A DNA stretch of 64,000 nucleotides from Bradyrhizobium sp. SRL28 (GCF_018596315.1 NZ_JAHEAG010000001.1:124001-188000), one strand, 5' to 3'. Counted from the stretch's first letter, positions 17,665 through 26,855 are shown. Notes: generated by a model from the sequence alone, not told the origin. Numbers and translations are program-made.

Positions 17665-18330
17665 ATGGCCGACGAGAACAATCCGCCGCCCGAGAGCAAG
17701 CTGACGCGCAGCAAGGAACGCTGGGCGCGCGAGGGGAAATTTCTCACGGGAAAAGTTTCGCGGCCTGAAGAAGCGCGTCTGCCGCCGGGCCAGCATCTCA
17801 CCAGGGATTGGCCGACGCTCGATCTCGGACTGATGCCGGACATTTCGCGCGAGCGCTGGCGGCTTGATGTTTATGGCGCGGTCGAGAATCCCCTGTTCTG
17901 GGACTTCTCGCAGTTTTCGGGGCAGCCGCAGAGCAAGTTCGTTTCAGACATTCACTGTGTCACCACTTGGTCGCGCTACGACAATCAGTGGGAGGGGTTG
18001 GCGACCCGCGACCTGCTCGATGCCTGCCGGCCGCGCCAGGAGGCGCGGTTCGTGGTGCTGCATTCGCATGACGGCTACACCACCAACCTGGCGCTGGAGG
18101 ATTTTGCCGCCGAGGATGCAATCCTCGTCCATAGCTGGTCGGGCGCACCGCTCGAGCAGGAGCATGGCGGCCCGGTGCGGCTGGTGGTGCCGCATCTCTA
18201 TTTCTGGAAAAGCGCGAAATGGCTGCAGGGCATCGAATTTCGTGCAGAGGATGCGCCGGGCTATTGGGAAGTGCGCGGTTACCACAATCGCGGTGACCCG
18301 TGGCAAGAACAGAGATATTCAGGCGACTAA
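17665..18330 (+). CDS. Sulfite-oxidase-like molybdopterin oxidoreductase (cytosolic)
   Basis: A 221-residue protein of the oxidoreductase molybdopterin-binding (sulfite oxidase) domain. C98 in DIHCVTTWS is the cysteine ligand of molybdenum. HDGYTTNL and HGGPVRLVVPHLYFWKSAKW are conserved in this family. There is no signal peptide, twin-arginine motif, heme domain or dimerisation domain, so it is a short cytosolic relative rather than MsrP or SorA. It lies 12 bases after the MFS gene and 29 before the OsmC fusion. The electron acceptor and substrate are unknown. Confidence 0.85.
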   Translation: MADENNPPPESKLTRSKERWAREGKFLTGKVSRPEEARLPPGQHLTRDWPTLDLGLMPDISRERWRLDVYGAVENPLFWDFSQFSGQPQSKFVSDIHCVTTWSRYDNQWEGLATRDLLDACRPRQEARFVVLHSHDGYTTNLALEDFAAEDAILVHSWSGAPLEQEHGGPVRLVVPHLYFWKSAKWLQGIEFRAEDAPGYWEVRGYHNRGDPWQEQRYSGD

Positions 18331-18359
18331 CGCCACAACATTGACCGGGGAGAACGCCC

Positions 18360-19580
18360 GTGCCGACCGAACGCTTCCAATTCACCGGCGAAGGCGGCCA
18401 TCAGCTTGCCGCAGCGCTGGACACACCGGACGGACCGGTGCAGGCCTACGCGCTGTTCGCGCATTGCTTCACCTGCGGCAAGGACGTGCTGGCCGCGAAA
18501 CGCATCGCGACCGCACTCGCCGCCAAAGGAGTTGCGGTATTGCGCTTCGACTTCACGGGCCTTGGCTCCAGCGAAGGCGAATTCGCCAACTCGACCTTTT
18601 CCTCGAACGTCGCCGACCTCGTCCGCGCCGCTGATCATCTGCGCGAAACCCGCGGGGCGCCCACTCTCCTGATCGGACACAGCCTCGGCGGCGCGGCAAT
18701 CCTTGCCGCCGCCGGGCGGATTCCGGAGGCGAAGGCAATCGTCACGATCGCAGCGCCCTCCGATCCCGCCCATGTCACTCATCTGTTCAGGGATCGCATC
18801 GAGGACATCCGCAAGCATGGTGGGGTGGAAGTTCAACTCGCCGGGCGGCCATTTCACATCAAGCGCGAATTCCTCGACGACATCGCCGAACACAGCCTGA
18901 TGTCGCACGTCGCCAAACTGCACAAGGCGCTGCTGATCATGCATGCGCCGACCGACGACACGGTCGGGATCGACAATGCCACGAATATCTTCGTTGCGGC
19001 CAAGCATCCCAAGAGCTTTGTGTCGCTGGCGGGCTCGGATCATCTGTTATCCGGCAAGCGCGACGCTGCCTATGTCGCGGGCGTCATCGCCGCCTGGGCC
19101 GAACGCTATATCGAGCCTGCCACAGCGCAGCCCGCTGCCGCGAGCGAGGGCCCGCGCAACGTCGTGGTGCGCGAAACCCGCAACAGCAAGTTTCAGCAGA
19201 TCGTCACCACAGGTCCGCATGAGATGGTGGCGGATGAACCCGTTGCCGCCGGCGGCCGGGACAGCGGGCCCGGGCCGTATGATTTCGTTCTCGCCGGCCT
19301 TGGCGCCTGCACGTCGATGACGATGCGGATGTATGCCGACCGCAAATCGCTGCCGCTCGAGCGTGTCACCGTGACGCTGAAGCACAGCAAGATTCACGCA
19401 AAGGATTGCGAGGAATGCGAAACGCGGGAGGGCATGCTGGATCAGATCGACCGGGTGATTTCGATCGAGGGCGCGCTCGACACCGATCAGCGCAAGCGGC
19501 TGATGGAGATCGCGGACAAGTGTCCGGTGCATCGCACCCTCACCTCGGAAATCCGGATCGTGACCAAAGCGGCGGATTAG
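18360..19580 (+). CDS. Bifunctional alpha/beta hydrolase - OsmC family protein
   Basis: A 406-residue fusion. Residues 1-250 form a serine hydrolase with GHSLGG (S108), an acid at D199/D200 and H228 in GSDHLL. Residues about 262-406 form an OsmC/Ohr-type domain with the two reactive cysteines C317 (GACTSM) and C388 (KCPVH), plus an extra C350/C353 pair (KDCEEC). OsmC domains reduce organic hydroperoxides. The start is GTG 18360 with GGGGAG upstream. It follows the sulfite-oxidase-like gene and overlaps the convergent YeeE gene by 4 bases. Confidence 0.87.
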   Translation: MPTERFQFTGEGGHQLAAALDTPDGPVQAYALFAHCFTCGKDVLAAKRIATALAAKGVAVLRFDFTGLGSSEGEFANSTFSSNVADLVRAADHLRETRGAPTLLIGHSLGGAAILAAAGRIPEAKAIVTIAAPSDPAHVTHLFRDRIEDIRKHGGVEVQLAGRPFHIKREFLDDIAEHSLMSHVAKLHKALLIMHAPTDDTVGIDNATNIFVAAKHPKSFVSLAGSDHLLSGKRDAAYVAGVIAAWAERYIEPATAQPAAASEGPRNVVVRETRNSKFQQIVTTGPHEMVADEPVAAGGRDSGPGPYDFVLAGLGACTSMTMRMYADRKSLPLERVTVTLKHSKIHAKDCEECETREGMLDQIDRVISIEGALDTDQRKRLMEIADKCPVHRTLTSEIRIVTKAAD

Positions 19581-20635
19581 GCCGCCGCCAGCGGGCGGAC
19601 GCGCAGTGCGCCGCGCAGGCCGGCGGCCGTGCCGACGAGAATACCGGCGAAAGCGATCAGCGACGCCAGCGCCAGCGTGGAAAATCCCGTCAGGCCCTGC
19701 CCGATCGAGCAGCCAAAGGCCATCACGCCGCCGGCACCCATCAGCGCCGCGCCTCCGCCGGATCGCAGCATGTGACGCGGCGATTGAAAGCCCTCGAGGT
19801 GGAAGCGTCCGGTCAACAGCGCGGTGACAAGGCTGCCGGCGAGCACGCCGAACACGGTGACGATGCCGAAATTCAGCGTCGATCCCGTCGATAGCATGAC
19901 ATATTGAAGTGCGTCCGCGATCGGCGCGATGAAGGTGAGCGATGTGACCGGTGTCGGATTGAAATCGTCGGCGCCGAGATAGCCGGTGGCGAACCAGCCG
20001 GCCGCGACCAGCAGGCCGACCGCGAGACCCGCGGCGATCTGACCCGGCGAGCGCCGGAACGCCGGATGCGCAAAGGCGAAGATGATCAGCGCCGCCGAGA
20101 TGATCGAGGCTGCCAGCATGCGTGCAACCGTCGCGGTCAGGCCTGCTCCCGCGAACAGCGCCGGCACCGAGTTTGCCGTTGCCGTGGTCTGGGACGCGGC
20201 AACCATCGCAATGCGCGGCGGCGCGATCAGGCCCTTTAGCGTCATCTGCGCGAAAATCGCCAGCACTACGACCACCACGAAGGAACGCAGATTGCCACGC
20301 CCGAGCAGAACCAGCGCACGCGAGCCGCAGCCGTTCGAGAGCACCATTCCGTAGCCGAACAAGAGGCCACCGAAGAACATCACCGGCGCAGAGAACGAGG
20401 CCTGCAGATAGATCGACTTGCCGATATCGATGAGCCCGGCCGCCGCCAGCAATTGCGTCGCGGCGACCGCCACGCCGATCGCCAGCGCATAGGTGCGGAC
20501 CAGCCGGCCATCGCCATCGGCCCACCAGCCGCGCAAGCCGGAGAGCAGGCAAAAGCCGCTCAGCAACCCGACCGAGCCGTAGACAAGGCCGATCAGCAAT
20601 CCGCTCACGACGATAATTTGGCCACCATCAAGCAC
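19577..20635 (-). CDS. YeeE/YedE family (thiosulfate/sulfur transport) membrane protein
   Basis: A 352-residue polytopic membrane protein with about nine to ten hydrophobic segments and conserved cysteines in SGFC, SNGCGSR and FGCSIGQGLTG, the pattern of YeeE/YedE proteins. The characterised relative TsuA imports thiosulfate through these cysteines. The start is GTG 20635 with AGGA upstream. It is convergent with the hydrolase-OsmC gene; with the sulfite-oxidase-like gene nearby, a sulfur or redox role is plausible but not proven. Confidence 0.85.
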   Translation of the reverse strand: MLDGGQIIVVSGLLIGLVYGSVGLLSGFCLLSGLRGWWADGDGRLVRTYALAIGVAVAATQLLAAAGLIDIGKSIYLQASFSAPVMFFGGLLFGYGMVLSNGCGSRALVLLGRGNLRSFVVVVVLAIFAQMTLKGLIAPPRIAMVAASQTTATANSVPALFAGAGLTATVARMLAASIISAALIIFAFAHPAFRRSPGQIAAGLAVGLLVAAGWFATGYLGADDFNPTPVTSLTFIAPIADALQYVMLSTGSTLNFGIVTVFGVLAGSLVTALLTGRFHLEGFQSPRHMLRSGGGAALMGAGGVMAFGCSIGQGLTGFSTLALASLIAFAGILVGTAAGLRGALRVRPLAAA

Positions 20636-20873
20636 TGGCGTTTTCCTGCTCTCTAGGCGCCGCGGGCACGGCTATCGTTGCTCAAATAGGATGCAGTTTC
20701 CGTGCTGCTAATACGTTGGAAGCATAGGCCCGTCCACGGCCTGCCGCACAGAGAATGAATCTCTCGCACAACCCAACAACCAGGGAATAAAAACGTTGCC
20801 GTCGACCAAGACGGGAGATTTGTTTTTCCGCGCGGCAGTCGAAAATCGCGGCCCGCAAAGCCCAAGCCCGGGC

Positions 20874-21872
20874 CTAAGGCCGCAGGATGACGCGATCGCG
20901 CGACGATCCGGCCACGGCCATGAATGCCGCCTTGGCCTGCTCCAGCGGGTAGATCGCGCCTGCCTTGATCGGGAATGGCTTGAGATGTCCACTGGCGAAG
21001 CCGGGGCCGAGTTCCCGCAGCACCGCGCCGGTCGCGACCGACGACAGGCCGAGCGTATCGATGCCCACGTAAGTGTGCTGGCCGCGATAGAACTCGAGGA
21101 TATTGAACTGCACGATGCGGTCGACCGCGGCGATCAGGATCTGCCGCCCACGCAACGCCAGCGATTGATGCGCCGCCTGGAAATAGGGATCGCCGACGGT
21201 GTTGAAGACAATATCGGCGCCCTTGCCATCCGTGAGTTCGCGCACACGCGAAGCGACGTCGGTCGCGGAGGCGTTGATAACCTCGACGTGTGAATTGGAA
21301 TGGCCTTCATAGGGCTCGCTCTTGCGGACGACGCCGATCACCCGCGCGCCGTGCCAGGTCGCGATCTGTGTGGCCGCCTGCCCGACCTTGCCGTTCACGC
21401 CCATCACCAGCACGGTCTCGCCGGCCTTGGGAATGCCAGCGCGGCGCAGGCCTTCCATGGCGGTGACGAAGGGCACGCCGATGCCAGCCGCCTCTTCCCA
21501 TGAAATGCTCTTCGGCTTCTCAACTACCGCTTCCGCCTCTACCACGAGATGCGTGGCATGCGTGCCGTCGCGGCGGATGCCGAGATCGCCGGACGAGCCG
21601 AACACTTCGCGACCGGTCCAACCCTCGGGGCCATCGATCACGACGCCCGCATAGTCACGGCCCGGCGTGCGTGGAAAGACCGCATAAGGCATCAAGCCGG
21701 TCGCGGCCTTCACGTCGGATGGATTAACGGCGGCGGCCTTGACCTCGATCAGCAGATCATTTTCGCCGCGCGACAGCGGACGGCTTTCGACTGCGGGGGC
21801 GATCGAGGCGGCATCGGCGGCTTTCGACAATAGACGGAGGCAGCGGGCCTGGACTGATTGGTATTGGTTCAT
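20874..21872 (-). CDS. Medium-chain dehydrogenase/reductase, quinone oxidoreductase-like
   Basis: A 332-residue MDR protein. The GroES-like N-terminus includes EVKAAAVNPSDVKAATG and the nucleotide-binding site VLVMGVNGKVGQAA is clear. The structural and catalytic zinc cysteines of alcohol dehydrogenases are missing, so it belongs to the zinc-free quinone oxidoreductase branch that reduces quinones or enones with NADPH. ATG 21872 is chosen; a TTG at 21914 is possible. It stands alone, with 238 bases to the YeeE start where no gene is seen. Confidence 0.82.
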   Translation of the reverse strand: MNQYQSVQARCLRLLSKAADAASIAPAVESRPLSRGENDLLIEVKAAAVNPSDVKAATGLMPYAVFPRTPGRDYAGVVIDGPEGWTGREVFGSSGDLGIRRDGTHATHLVVEAEAVVEKPKSISWEEAAGIGVPFVTAMEGLRRAGIPKAGETVLVMGVNGKVGQAATQIATWHGARVIGVVRKSEPYEGHSNSHVEVINASATDVASRVRELTDGKGADIVFNTVGDPYFQAAHQSLALRGRQILIAAVDRIVQFNILEFYRGQHTYVGIDTLGLSSVATGAVLRELGPGFASGHLKPFPIKAGAIYPLEQAKAAFMAVAGSSRDRVILRP

Positions 21873-21970
21873 GGGGTAGGCTTCAACGACACTTCGGTTG
21901 AGTTGGGCAATCAAGCAGCAGTAAGTCGCTGGCTACCCATGACTACCGCGCTGCCAGTTTTGTGCAAGGC

Positions 21971-22291
21971 CTATCGATCTTCCACGGAGGTTGAAGGATG
22001 CGATGACCGGCGCGAGGCCAGTGCCTTCAACGCTGCAAAGTCGCCCCGAATGAAGGCCTCCTTCTTCGCTCGGCTCCATTTCTTCAGCTTGCGCTCGTTC
22101 TCGATCGCGTCGGTTACGCGATCGAACCATTGCGAGAAGACGAGCGTTACCGGGCACCTTGTTGAAGTGTAGCCGCCGAATGCTCCGGTGTTGTGCTGAG
22201 CGATTCTCAATTCGAGATTTGTCCGGGTCGTTCCGATGTAGTAGCTGCCGTCTGCACAGCGAAGGATGTAGAGAAACGCTCCTTCCGTCAT
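21971..22291 (-). CDS. Small stand-alone GIY-YIG nuclease domain protein
   Basis: A 106-residue single GIY-YIG domain. The motifs are LYI (7-9) and YIG (18-20), R29 is the likely catalytic arginine, and the helix around DAIENERKLKKW supplies acidic residues. It is only distantly similar to the GIY-YIG protein at 2061. Its 5' end is 24 bases from a REP-B palindrome (22315-22425), but no matching repeat lies on the other side. Predicted endonuclease, function unknown. Confidence 0.85.
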   Translation of the reverse strand: MTEGAFLYILRCADGSYYIGTTRTNLELRIAQHNTGAFGGYTSTRCPVTLVFSQWFDRVTDAIENERKLKKWSRAKKEAFIRGDFAALKALASRRSSHPSTSVEDR

Positions 22292-22314
22292 TTTGCCCTC
22301 CGCACACTCCTGGT

Positions 22315-22425
22315 CCTCATCCTGAGGAGCCGCGTCAGCGGCGTCTCGAAGGATGAAAGCCCGGCTGCCGCAACAGCGGGGCTACATGGTTCGAGACGGC
22401 GCTGACGCGCCTCCTCACCATGAGG
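22315..22425. repeat. REP-B palindromic repeat
   Basis: CCTCATCCTGAGGAGC at the left arm and CTCCTCACCATGAGG at the right, as at 13683. It lies between the paaK 3' end and the GIY-YIG gene, both on the minus strand, and may act as a transcription barrier or mRNA-stabilising hairpin after paaK. Confidence 0.85.
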
Positions 22426-22433
22426 ATGGAAAG

Positions 22434-23765
22434 CTAGACTTTCGGTCGCTTGTCGTAAACACGTTTCGCCTTGCCGAGCGATCGCTCCAGCGTATCCGGG
22501 GCCACCGCCTTGATGCGGGCGGTGATGCCGATGGTGTTCTTGATGAAGACGGAGACCTTTTCGGCATGCGCGTGCAGGCCGCTGCCGTCCCAGCTTTCCG
22601 GGCGGGCTTCGGCGAGCACGGTCATCTCGTCCATGCGCCCTTCCCGAGTCAGCTCGATGATGAAGTGTCCGCCGCACCAATCGGTCGCGAGCAGCGCTTC
22701 CTCGATCTGGGTCGGGAATACGTTGACGCCGCGCAGGATGATCATGTCGTCGGAGCGGCCGGTGACTTTCTCCATGCGCCGCATGCCCGGACGCGCGGTG
22801 CCGGGCAGCAGCCGCGTCAGGTCACGCGTCCGGTAGCGGATGATCGGGAAGCCTTGCTTGGTCAGCGAGGTGAAGACCAGTTCGCCCTTTTCGCCGTCGG
22901 GCAGCACGGCGCCGGTCTCGGGATCGATCACCTCGGGATAGAAATGATCCTCCCAGATGTGGAGGCCGTCCTTGGTCTCCACGCATTCCTGCGCCACGCC
23001 GGGGCCGATCACTTCCGACAGACCGTAAATATCGGTCGCGTCCATGTCGAAGGCGTGCTCGATCTCGGCGCGCATCGCATTGGTCCAGGGTTCGGCGCCG
23101 AAGATGCCGAACTTCAATGACGATTGGCGTGGGTCGAGGCCCTGCCGCTTGAACTCGTCGAGAATGGCCAGCATGTAGCTCGGGGTCACCGTGATGATGT
23201 CGGGCTTGAAGTCGTTGATCAACTGCACCTGCCGCTCGGTCATGCCACCGGAGACCGGCACCACCGTGCAGCCGAGCCTTTCGGCGCCGTAGTGCGCACC
23301 GAGGCCGCCGGTGAACAGGCCATAGCCATAGGCGTTGTGCATCAGCATACCGGTGCGCCCGCCGGCGGCGCGGATCGAGCGCGCCATCACGTCCGACCAG
23401 ATGTCGATATCGCCTTGGGTGTAGCCGACCACGATTGGCTTGCCGGTCGTGCCCGAGGAAGCGTGGACGCGGACCAGTTTTTCGCGCGGCACCGCGAACA
23501 TGTTGAAGGGGTAATTGTCGCGCAGGTCGGTCTTTACGGTGAACGGGAATTTGGCGAGATCGGAAAGCTGCCTGAAATCGGAGGGATGCACGCCGGCCGC
23601 ATCGAACGCTTTCTTGTAGTGCGCGACGTTGTCGTAGGCGTGCTTGAGCGACCAGGCGAGGCGCTTGGTCTGCAACGCCATGATCTCGTCGCGCGAGGCG
23701 CGCTCGGCCTCGTCCAATTCTGCGCTGTAGCCACTCCCGCTGGATTTCAATCTTGCCATGGCCAT
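22434..23765 (-). CDS. paaK: Phenylacetate-CoA ligase
   Basis: A 443-residue acyl-adenylate-forming ligase that converts phenylacetate, ATP and CoA to phenylacetyl-CoA, the first step of aerobic phenylacetate breakdown. The nucleotide loop is SSGTTGKP, followed by HNAYGYGLFTGG and the C-terminal hinge RSDDMIILRGVN. The length matches PaaK. ATG 23765 has GAAGGGGA upstream; a second ATG at 23759 is possible. Last gene of the paa cluster, 16 bases after paaI. Confidence 0.95.
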   Translation of the reverse strand: MAMARLKSSGSGYSAELDEAERASRDEIMALQTKRLAWSLKHAYDNVAHYKKAFDAAGVHPSDFRQLSDLAKFPFTVKTDLRDNYPFNMFAVPREKLVRVHASSGTTGKPIVVGYTQGDIDIWSDVMARSIRAAGGRTGMLMHNAYGYGLFTGGLGAHYGAERLGCTVVPVSGGMTERQVQLINDFKPDIITVTPSYMLAILDEFKRQGLDPRQSSLKFGIFGAEPWTNAMRAEIEHAFDMDATDIYGLSEVIGPGVAQECVETKDGLHIWEDHFYPEVIDPETGAVLPDGEKGELVFTSLTKQGFPIIRYRTRDLTRLLPGTARPGMRRMEKVTGRSDDMIILRGVNVFPTQIEEALLATDWCGGHFIIELTREGRMDEMTVLAEARPESWDGSGLHAHAEKVSVFIKNTIGITARIKAVAPDTLERSLGKAKRVYDKRPKV

Positions 23766-23781
23766 GGCGTTCCCCTTCTCG

Positions 23782-24240
23782 CTATTTTTGTGTGGCCGCG
23801 TTGTCCGCACTCGGCAGCCACGTCCCGGCAATGGTGCGGGAATGGCCGCGGAACTCGGCGATCACGACATCGCCAGCGGTGACGCGAACGTCATAGATGC
23901 CGGACCGGCCGTTGCGCGAGATTTCCCGCGCGGTCGCGACCAGCACGTCGCCGAGCTTGCCCGGCCGGATGAAGGTGACGTCACATTGCGCGGCGACGGC
24001 GCGCTCGTTGCGGGAGTTGCAGGCAAAGGCGAAGGTGGAATCGGCCAGCAGGAAGATGAAGCCGCCATGGGCGATGCGCTGACCGTTGACCATGTGCGGC
24101 TCTACCGTCATCGTCAGCGTCGCCTGCCCGGGTTTCACCTCGACAATTTTCATGCCGAGGCCCTTGCTGGCGTCGTCTTCCTTCCACATCGCATCCGCGC
24201 AGGCACGGGCGATATCGTCGGGCGAAAGCGCGACGTTCAT
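23782..24240 (-). CDS. paaI: Phenylacetyl-CoA thioesterase PaaI
   Basis: A 152-residue hotdog-fold thioesterase. The helix motif HGGFIFLLADSTFA (HGG at 58-60, D67) is the PaaI signature. It hydrolyses stalled phenylacetyl-CoA or ring-hydroxylated CoA thioesters, protecting the cell from CoA depletion. It sits between paaE and paaK; the 131-base gap to paaE shows no other gene. Confidence 0.93.
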   Translation of the reverse strand: MNVALSPDDIARACADAMWKEDDASKGLGMKIVEVKPGQATLTMTVEPHMVNGQRIAHGGFIFLLADSTFAFACNSRNERAVAAQCDVTFIRPGKLGDVLVATAREISRNGRSGIYDVRVTAGDVVIAEFRGHSRTIAGTWLPSADNAATQK

Positions 24241-24371
24241 AGCGGGTTGCCCGCTCTGCGAGACGATTCCACGACGTTCTCTCCCTGGGCGTACGGGCCT
24301 GTTTGAACAGGCCTCTTCACGTAGTCAGTGTTGGGACGAAGCACCGGAGGTGTCAACGATCCCGCGATTTC

Positions 24372-25451
24372 CTAGACGTGATCGTAGTCCACCACGACCT
24401 TGTCCGAACATGGCCGGGCCTGGCAGGTCAGGATGAATCCCGCCTTCAGCTCCCACGGCTCCAGCGAATAATTCACTTCCATCTGCGCGTCGCCCTCGAC
24501 CAGCTTGGCGCGGCAGGTCGAGCACATACCGCCCTTGCAGGCGAACGGCAAATCCATACCGGCGCGCAACGCGGCCTCGAGGATGGATTCCTCCTCGGCG
24601 ACCGGCACCTCGCGGCGCTTGCCGTCGATGATCAGCGAGGCCATCGCCTTTGGCGGCGCGGACGCTTCGATAATCTTCTTTGGACGCGGCTTGCCGCCAA
24701 ACTCCGACACAAAGCGCTCGACGTGAATGCGGTCGTCGGCGATACCGATCTCGCGGCAGGTCGCCTCGATGTCCTCGCTCATGCCCATGGGGCCGCAAAT
24801 GAAGACGTGATCGACGCTTGCGGCCGGTACCAGCGAGCGCAGCAGCACGCGCACCTTCTCGCCGTCGAGCCGGCCGTGCAGGATCGGAATGTCCTGCTCT
24901 TCGCCCGAGATGACATGGAAGAGCGAAAGCCGCTGCATGAAGCGGTCCTTCAATTCCTCCAGCTCTTCGAGGAACAGCATGCCTGCCGTCGCGCGATTGC
25001 CGTAAAACAGAAAGAAGCGGCTGTTCGGTTCGCGCGCCAGCACACCCTTCACGATCGACAGGATCGGCGTGATGCCGCTTCCGGCGGCAAAGCCGACATA
25101 GACCCGCGCTTGATCGGGCACATGGGCGATGCCGAAGCGGCCGGTCGGCGTCATCACATCGAGTTCGTCGCCGCGCTTCAGTTCGTCCGCGGCCCAGTTC
25201 GAGAATGCGCCGCCATCCACCTTCTTCACCGCGATCCGCAACTCGCCATCGTCAGGCCCCGAGCAGATCGAGTAGGAGCGGCGCACCTCCTCGCCGTCCA
25301 TCGTGGTGCGCAGCGTGAGGTATTGGCCGGGGGTGAAACCGTAATCGTCTTCCAGCTCCTTCGGGATTGTAAACGTCATCGATACCGCGTCAGCGGCTTC
25401 GCGGCGCAGGTCGTTGACGGCAAGACGGTGAAAGCGCGGTGCGTGGGACAT
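24372..25451 (-). CDS. paaE: Phenylacetyl-CoA epoxidase reductase subunit PaaE
   Basis: A 359-residue NADPH-dependent reductase that feeds electrons to the PaaABCD epoxidase. The FAD motif is RRSYS (R58, Y60, S61), the NADP motif is GSGITPIL, and a C-terminal plant-type ferredoxin domain binds 2Fe-2S through C305, C310, C313 and C343. ATG 25451 with GAGGTAA upstream is the start; the frame can be extended through the upstream repeat but that part is repeat translation. Only 15 bases separate the start from the REP-A hairpin. Confidence 0.94.
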   Translation of the reverse strand: MSHAPRFHRLAVNDLRREAADAVSMTFTIPKELEDDYGFTPGQYLTLRTTMDGEEVRRSYSICSGPDDGELRIAVKKVDGGAFSNWAADELKRGDELDVMTPTGRFGIAHVPDQARVYVGFAAGSGITPILSIVKGVLAREPNSRFFLFYGNRATAGMLFLEELEELKDRFMQRLSLFHVISGEEQDIPILHGRLDGEKVRVLLRSLVPAASVDHVFICGPMGMSEDIEATCREIGIADDRIHVERFVSEFGGKPRPKKIIEASAPPKAMASLIIDGKRREVPVAEEESILEAALRAGMDLPFACKGGMCSTCRAKLVEGDAQMEVNYSLEPWELKAGFILTCQARPCSDKVVVDYDHV

Positions 25452-25466
25452 CGGTGTTACCTCACC

Positions 25467-25541
25467 GTCATTGCGAGCGCAGCGAAGCAATCCACACTTT
25501 CTTTGCGGCTCGATGGATTGCTTCGCTGCGCTCGCAATGAC
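25467..25541. repeat. REP-A palindromic repeat between paaD and paaE
   Basis: Arms at 25467-25494 and 25514-25541 are perfect reverse complements of 28 bases (starting GTCATTGCGAGCGCAGCGAA) with a 19-base loop. The hairpin lies in the paaE leader, just upstream of its ribosome binding site, and would form in the transcript. Confidence 0.9.
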
Positions 25542-25554
25542 GACATGGAAGACC

Positions 25555-26052
25555 TCAATGGCACTTGAAATAATCAAAGGGTTCGCGGCAAGCCTTGCAG
25601 CGCCACAGTGCCTTGCAGGAGGTCGAGCCGAACTCCGACAGCAGTTCGGTATTCTGCGAGCCGCATTGCGGGCACGCCACCTGCTGTTCGCCGAACAGCG
25701 CGCGGCGCGAGTTTGAGGCCTGCGGCGGCGCGATGCCGTAGGCTCGGAGCTTGTTGCGGCCGTCCTCGCTCATCCAGTCCGTGGTCCAGGCCGGCGACAG
25801 CACAGTGCGCACGGTCGGCCCCGCGATGCCCGCGCGCTCCAGCGCCAGCTCGATTTCCAGCGCGATCATGTTCATGGCGGGACAGCCGGAATAGGTCGGC
25901 GTGATCGCGACCTCGACGCGGCCGTCATGGACCTCAACCTCGCGCAGCACGCCGAGATCGGCGATCGTGAGCACGGGTATCTCGGGATCGACTACCTGCG
26001 ACGCCGCTTCCCAGGCGCGCTGGCGCAGATCGGTATCGTTGAGGACAGCCAT
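25555..26052 (-). CDS. paaD: Phenylacetate degradation protein PaaD
   Basis: A 165-residue PaaD protein: an N-terminal DUF59 (MIP18-like) domain with DPEIPVLTIADLG and PTYSGCPAM, then a C-terminal zinc ribbon with CPQC and CKAC pairs. PaaD is needed for maturation of the epoxidase, probably in iron-centre assembly. Its ATG at 26052 overlaps the paaC stop as TGATG, so the two are translationally coupled. Length is normal. Confidence 0.93.
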   Translation of the reverse strand: MAVLNDTDLRQRAWEAASQVVDPEIPVLTIADLGVLREVEVHDGRVEVAITPTYSGCPAMNMIALEIELALERAGIAGPTVRTVLSPAWTTDWMSEDGRNKLRAYGIAPPQASNSRRALFGEQQVACPQCGSQNTELLSEFGSTSCKALWRCKACREPFDYFKCH

Positions 26053-26828
26053 CACCATGTCGCCCCCGGAAAGGTCCGCGGCATCGATTGCAGTTCGCCG
26101 AGGAGATGGCCGAGATGCTCGCTGTGCCGGCCGCTGCGGCCGCCCTGCTGCATCCAGTCGTTCTTCGGCAAGGCTAGCGTCGCCTCGCCAACGACGCCGG
26201 TAACGGTCTTCAGCCATTGCGGGTGCAACGTCGCGGGATCGATCGCGATGCCGGCATCGATCAGGCCACGCTCGCTGTCGTCGACGGCGAACATTTCGCC
26301 GGTAAAGGCCCAGAGCTCGTCGATCGCCGATTGCGCGCGGGCGTGGCTTTCCTCGGTGCCGTCGCCGAGGCGAACGATCCACTCGGAAGTGTGCCTGACA
26401 TGATAGGCGCTTTCCTTTTCCGATTTCGCCGCGATCGCGGCCAGCGTCGCGTCGGTCGAGCGCATCATCGCGCGCCAATAGAGATCAGCAAAGGTCGCAT
26501 AGAAGAACTGCCGCACCATGGTGCGCGCGAAATCGCCGTTCGGCTGTTCCAGCAGCAGGAGATTGCGGTACTGCCTGACGTCGCGCAGGTAGGCGAACTT
26601 GTCCTCGTCGTTATCCCTGCCCTCGACCTTCGCGGCATAGGAATAGAGCTCCCGCGCCTGACCGAGCAGATCGAGGCCCATATTGGCGAGCGCCATGTCT
26701 TCTTCCATCATCGGTGCATGGCCGCACCATTCGGACAGGCGGTGGCCCAGGATCAGCGCATCGTCGGCGCGGCGCAGGGTGTAGAGCACCAGCGGGGTTT
26801 CGGAGACCTGGATGTTGGCGACGGTCAT
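26052..26828 (-). CDS. paaC: Phenylacetyl-CoA epoxidase structural subunit PaaC
   Basis: A 258-residue helical protein of the PaaA/PaaC ferritin-like family that forms the structural partner of PaaA. Characteristic segments are LGHRLSEWCGHAP and ANMGLDLLGQARELY. ATG 26828 has CAGGTG upstream; a GTG at 26840 is the alternative. Unlike PaaA it is not expected to hold the catalytic di-iron site. It follows paaB across a REP-A repeat that fills nearly the whole gap. Confidence 0.94.
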   Translation of the reverse strand: MTVANIQVSETPLVLYTLRRADDALILGHRLSEWCGHAPMMEEDMALANMGLDLLGQARELYSYAAKVEGRDNDEDKFAYLRDVRQYRNLLLLEQPNGDFARTMVRQFFYATFADLYWRAMMRSTDATLAAIAAKSEKESAYHVRHTSEWIVRLGDGTEESHARAQSAIDELWAFTGEMFAVDDSERGLIDAGIAIDPATLHPQWLKTVTGVVGEATLALPKNDWMQQGGRSGRHSEHLGHLLGELQSMPRTFPGATW

Positions 26829-26855
26829 TTTTTCAATCACCTGCTAGCAGTCATC

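Noticed and set aside
19047..20552. A 501-codon minus-strand frame across the YeeE and OsmC genes
   Set aside because: Out of frame with YeeE and antisense to the OsmC domain; no coherent protein.
25452..25577. Upstream extension of PaaE
   Set aside because: The extra residues are the translation of the REP-A hairpin; ATG 25451 with GAGGTAA fits all PaaE proteins.
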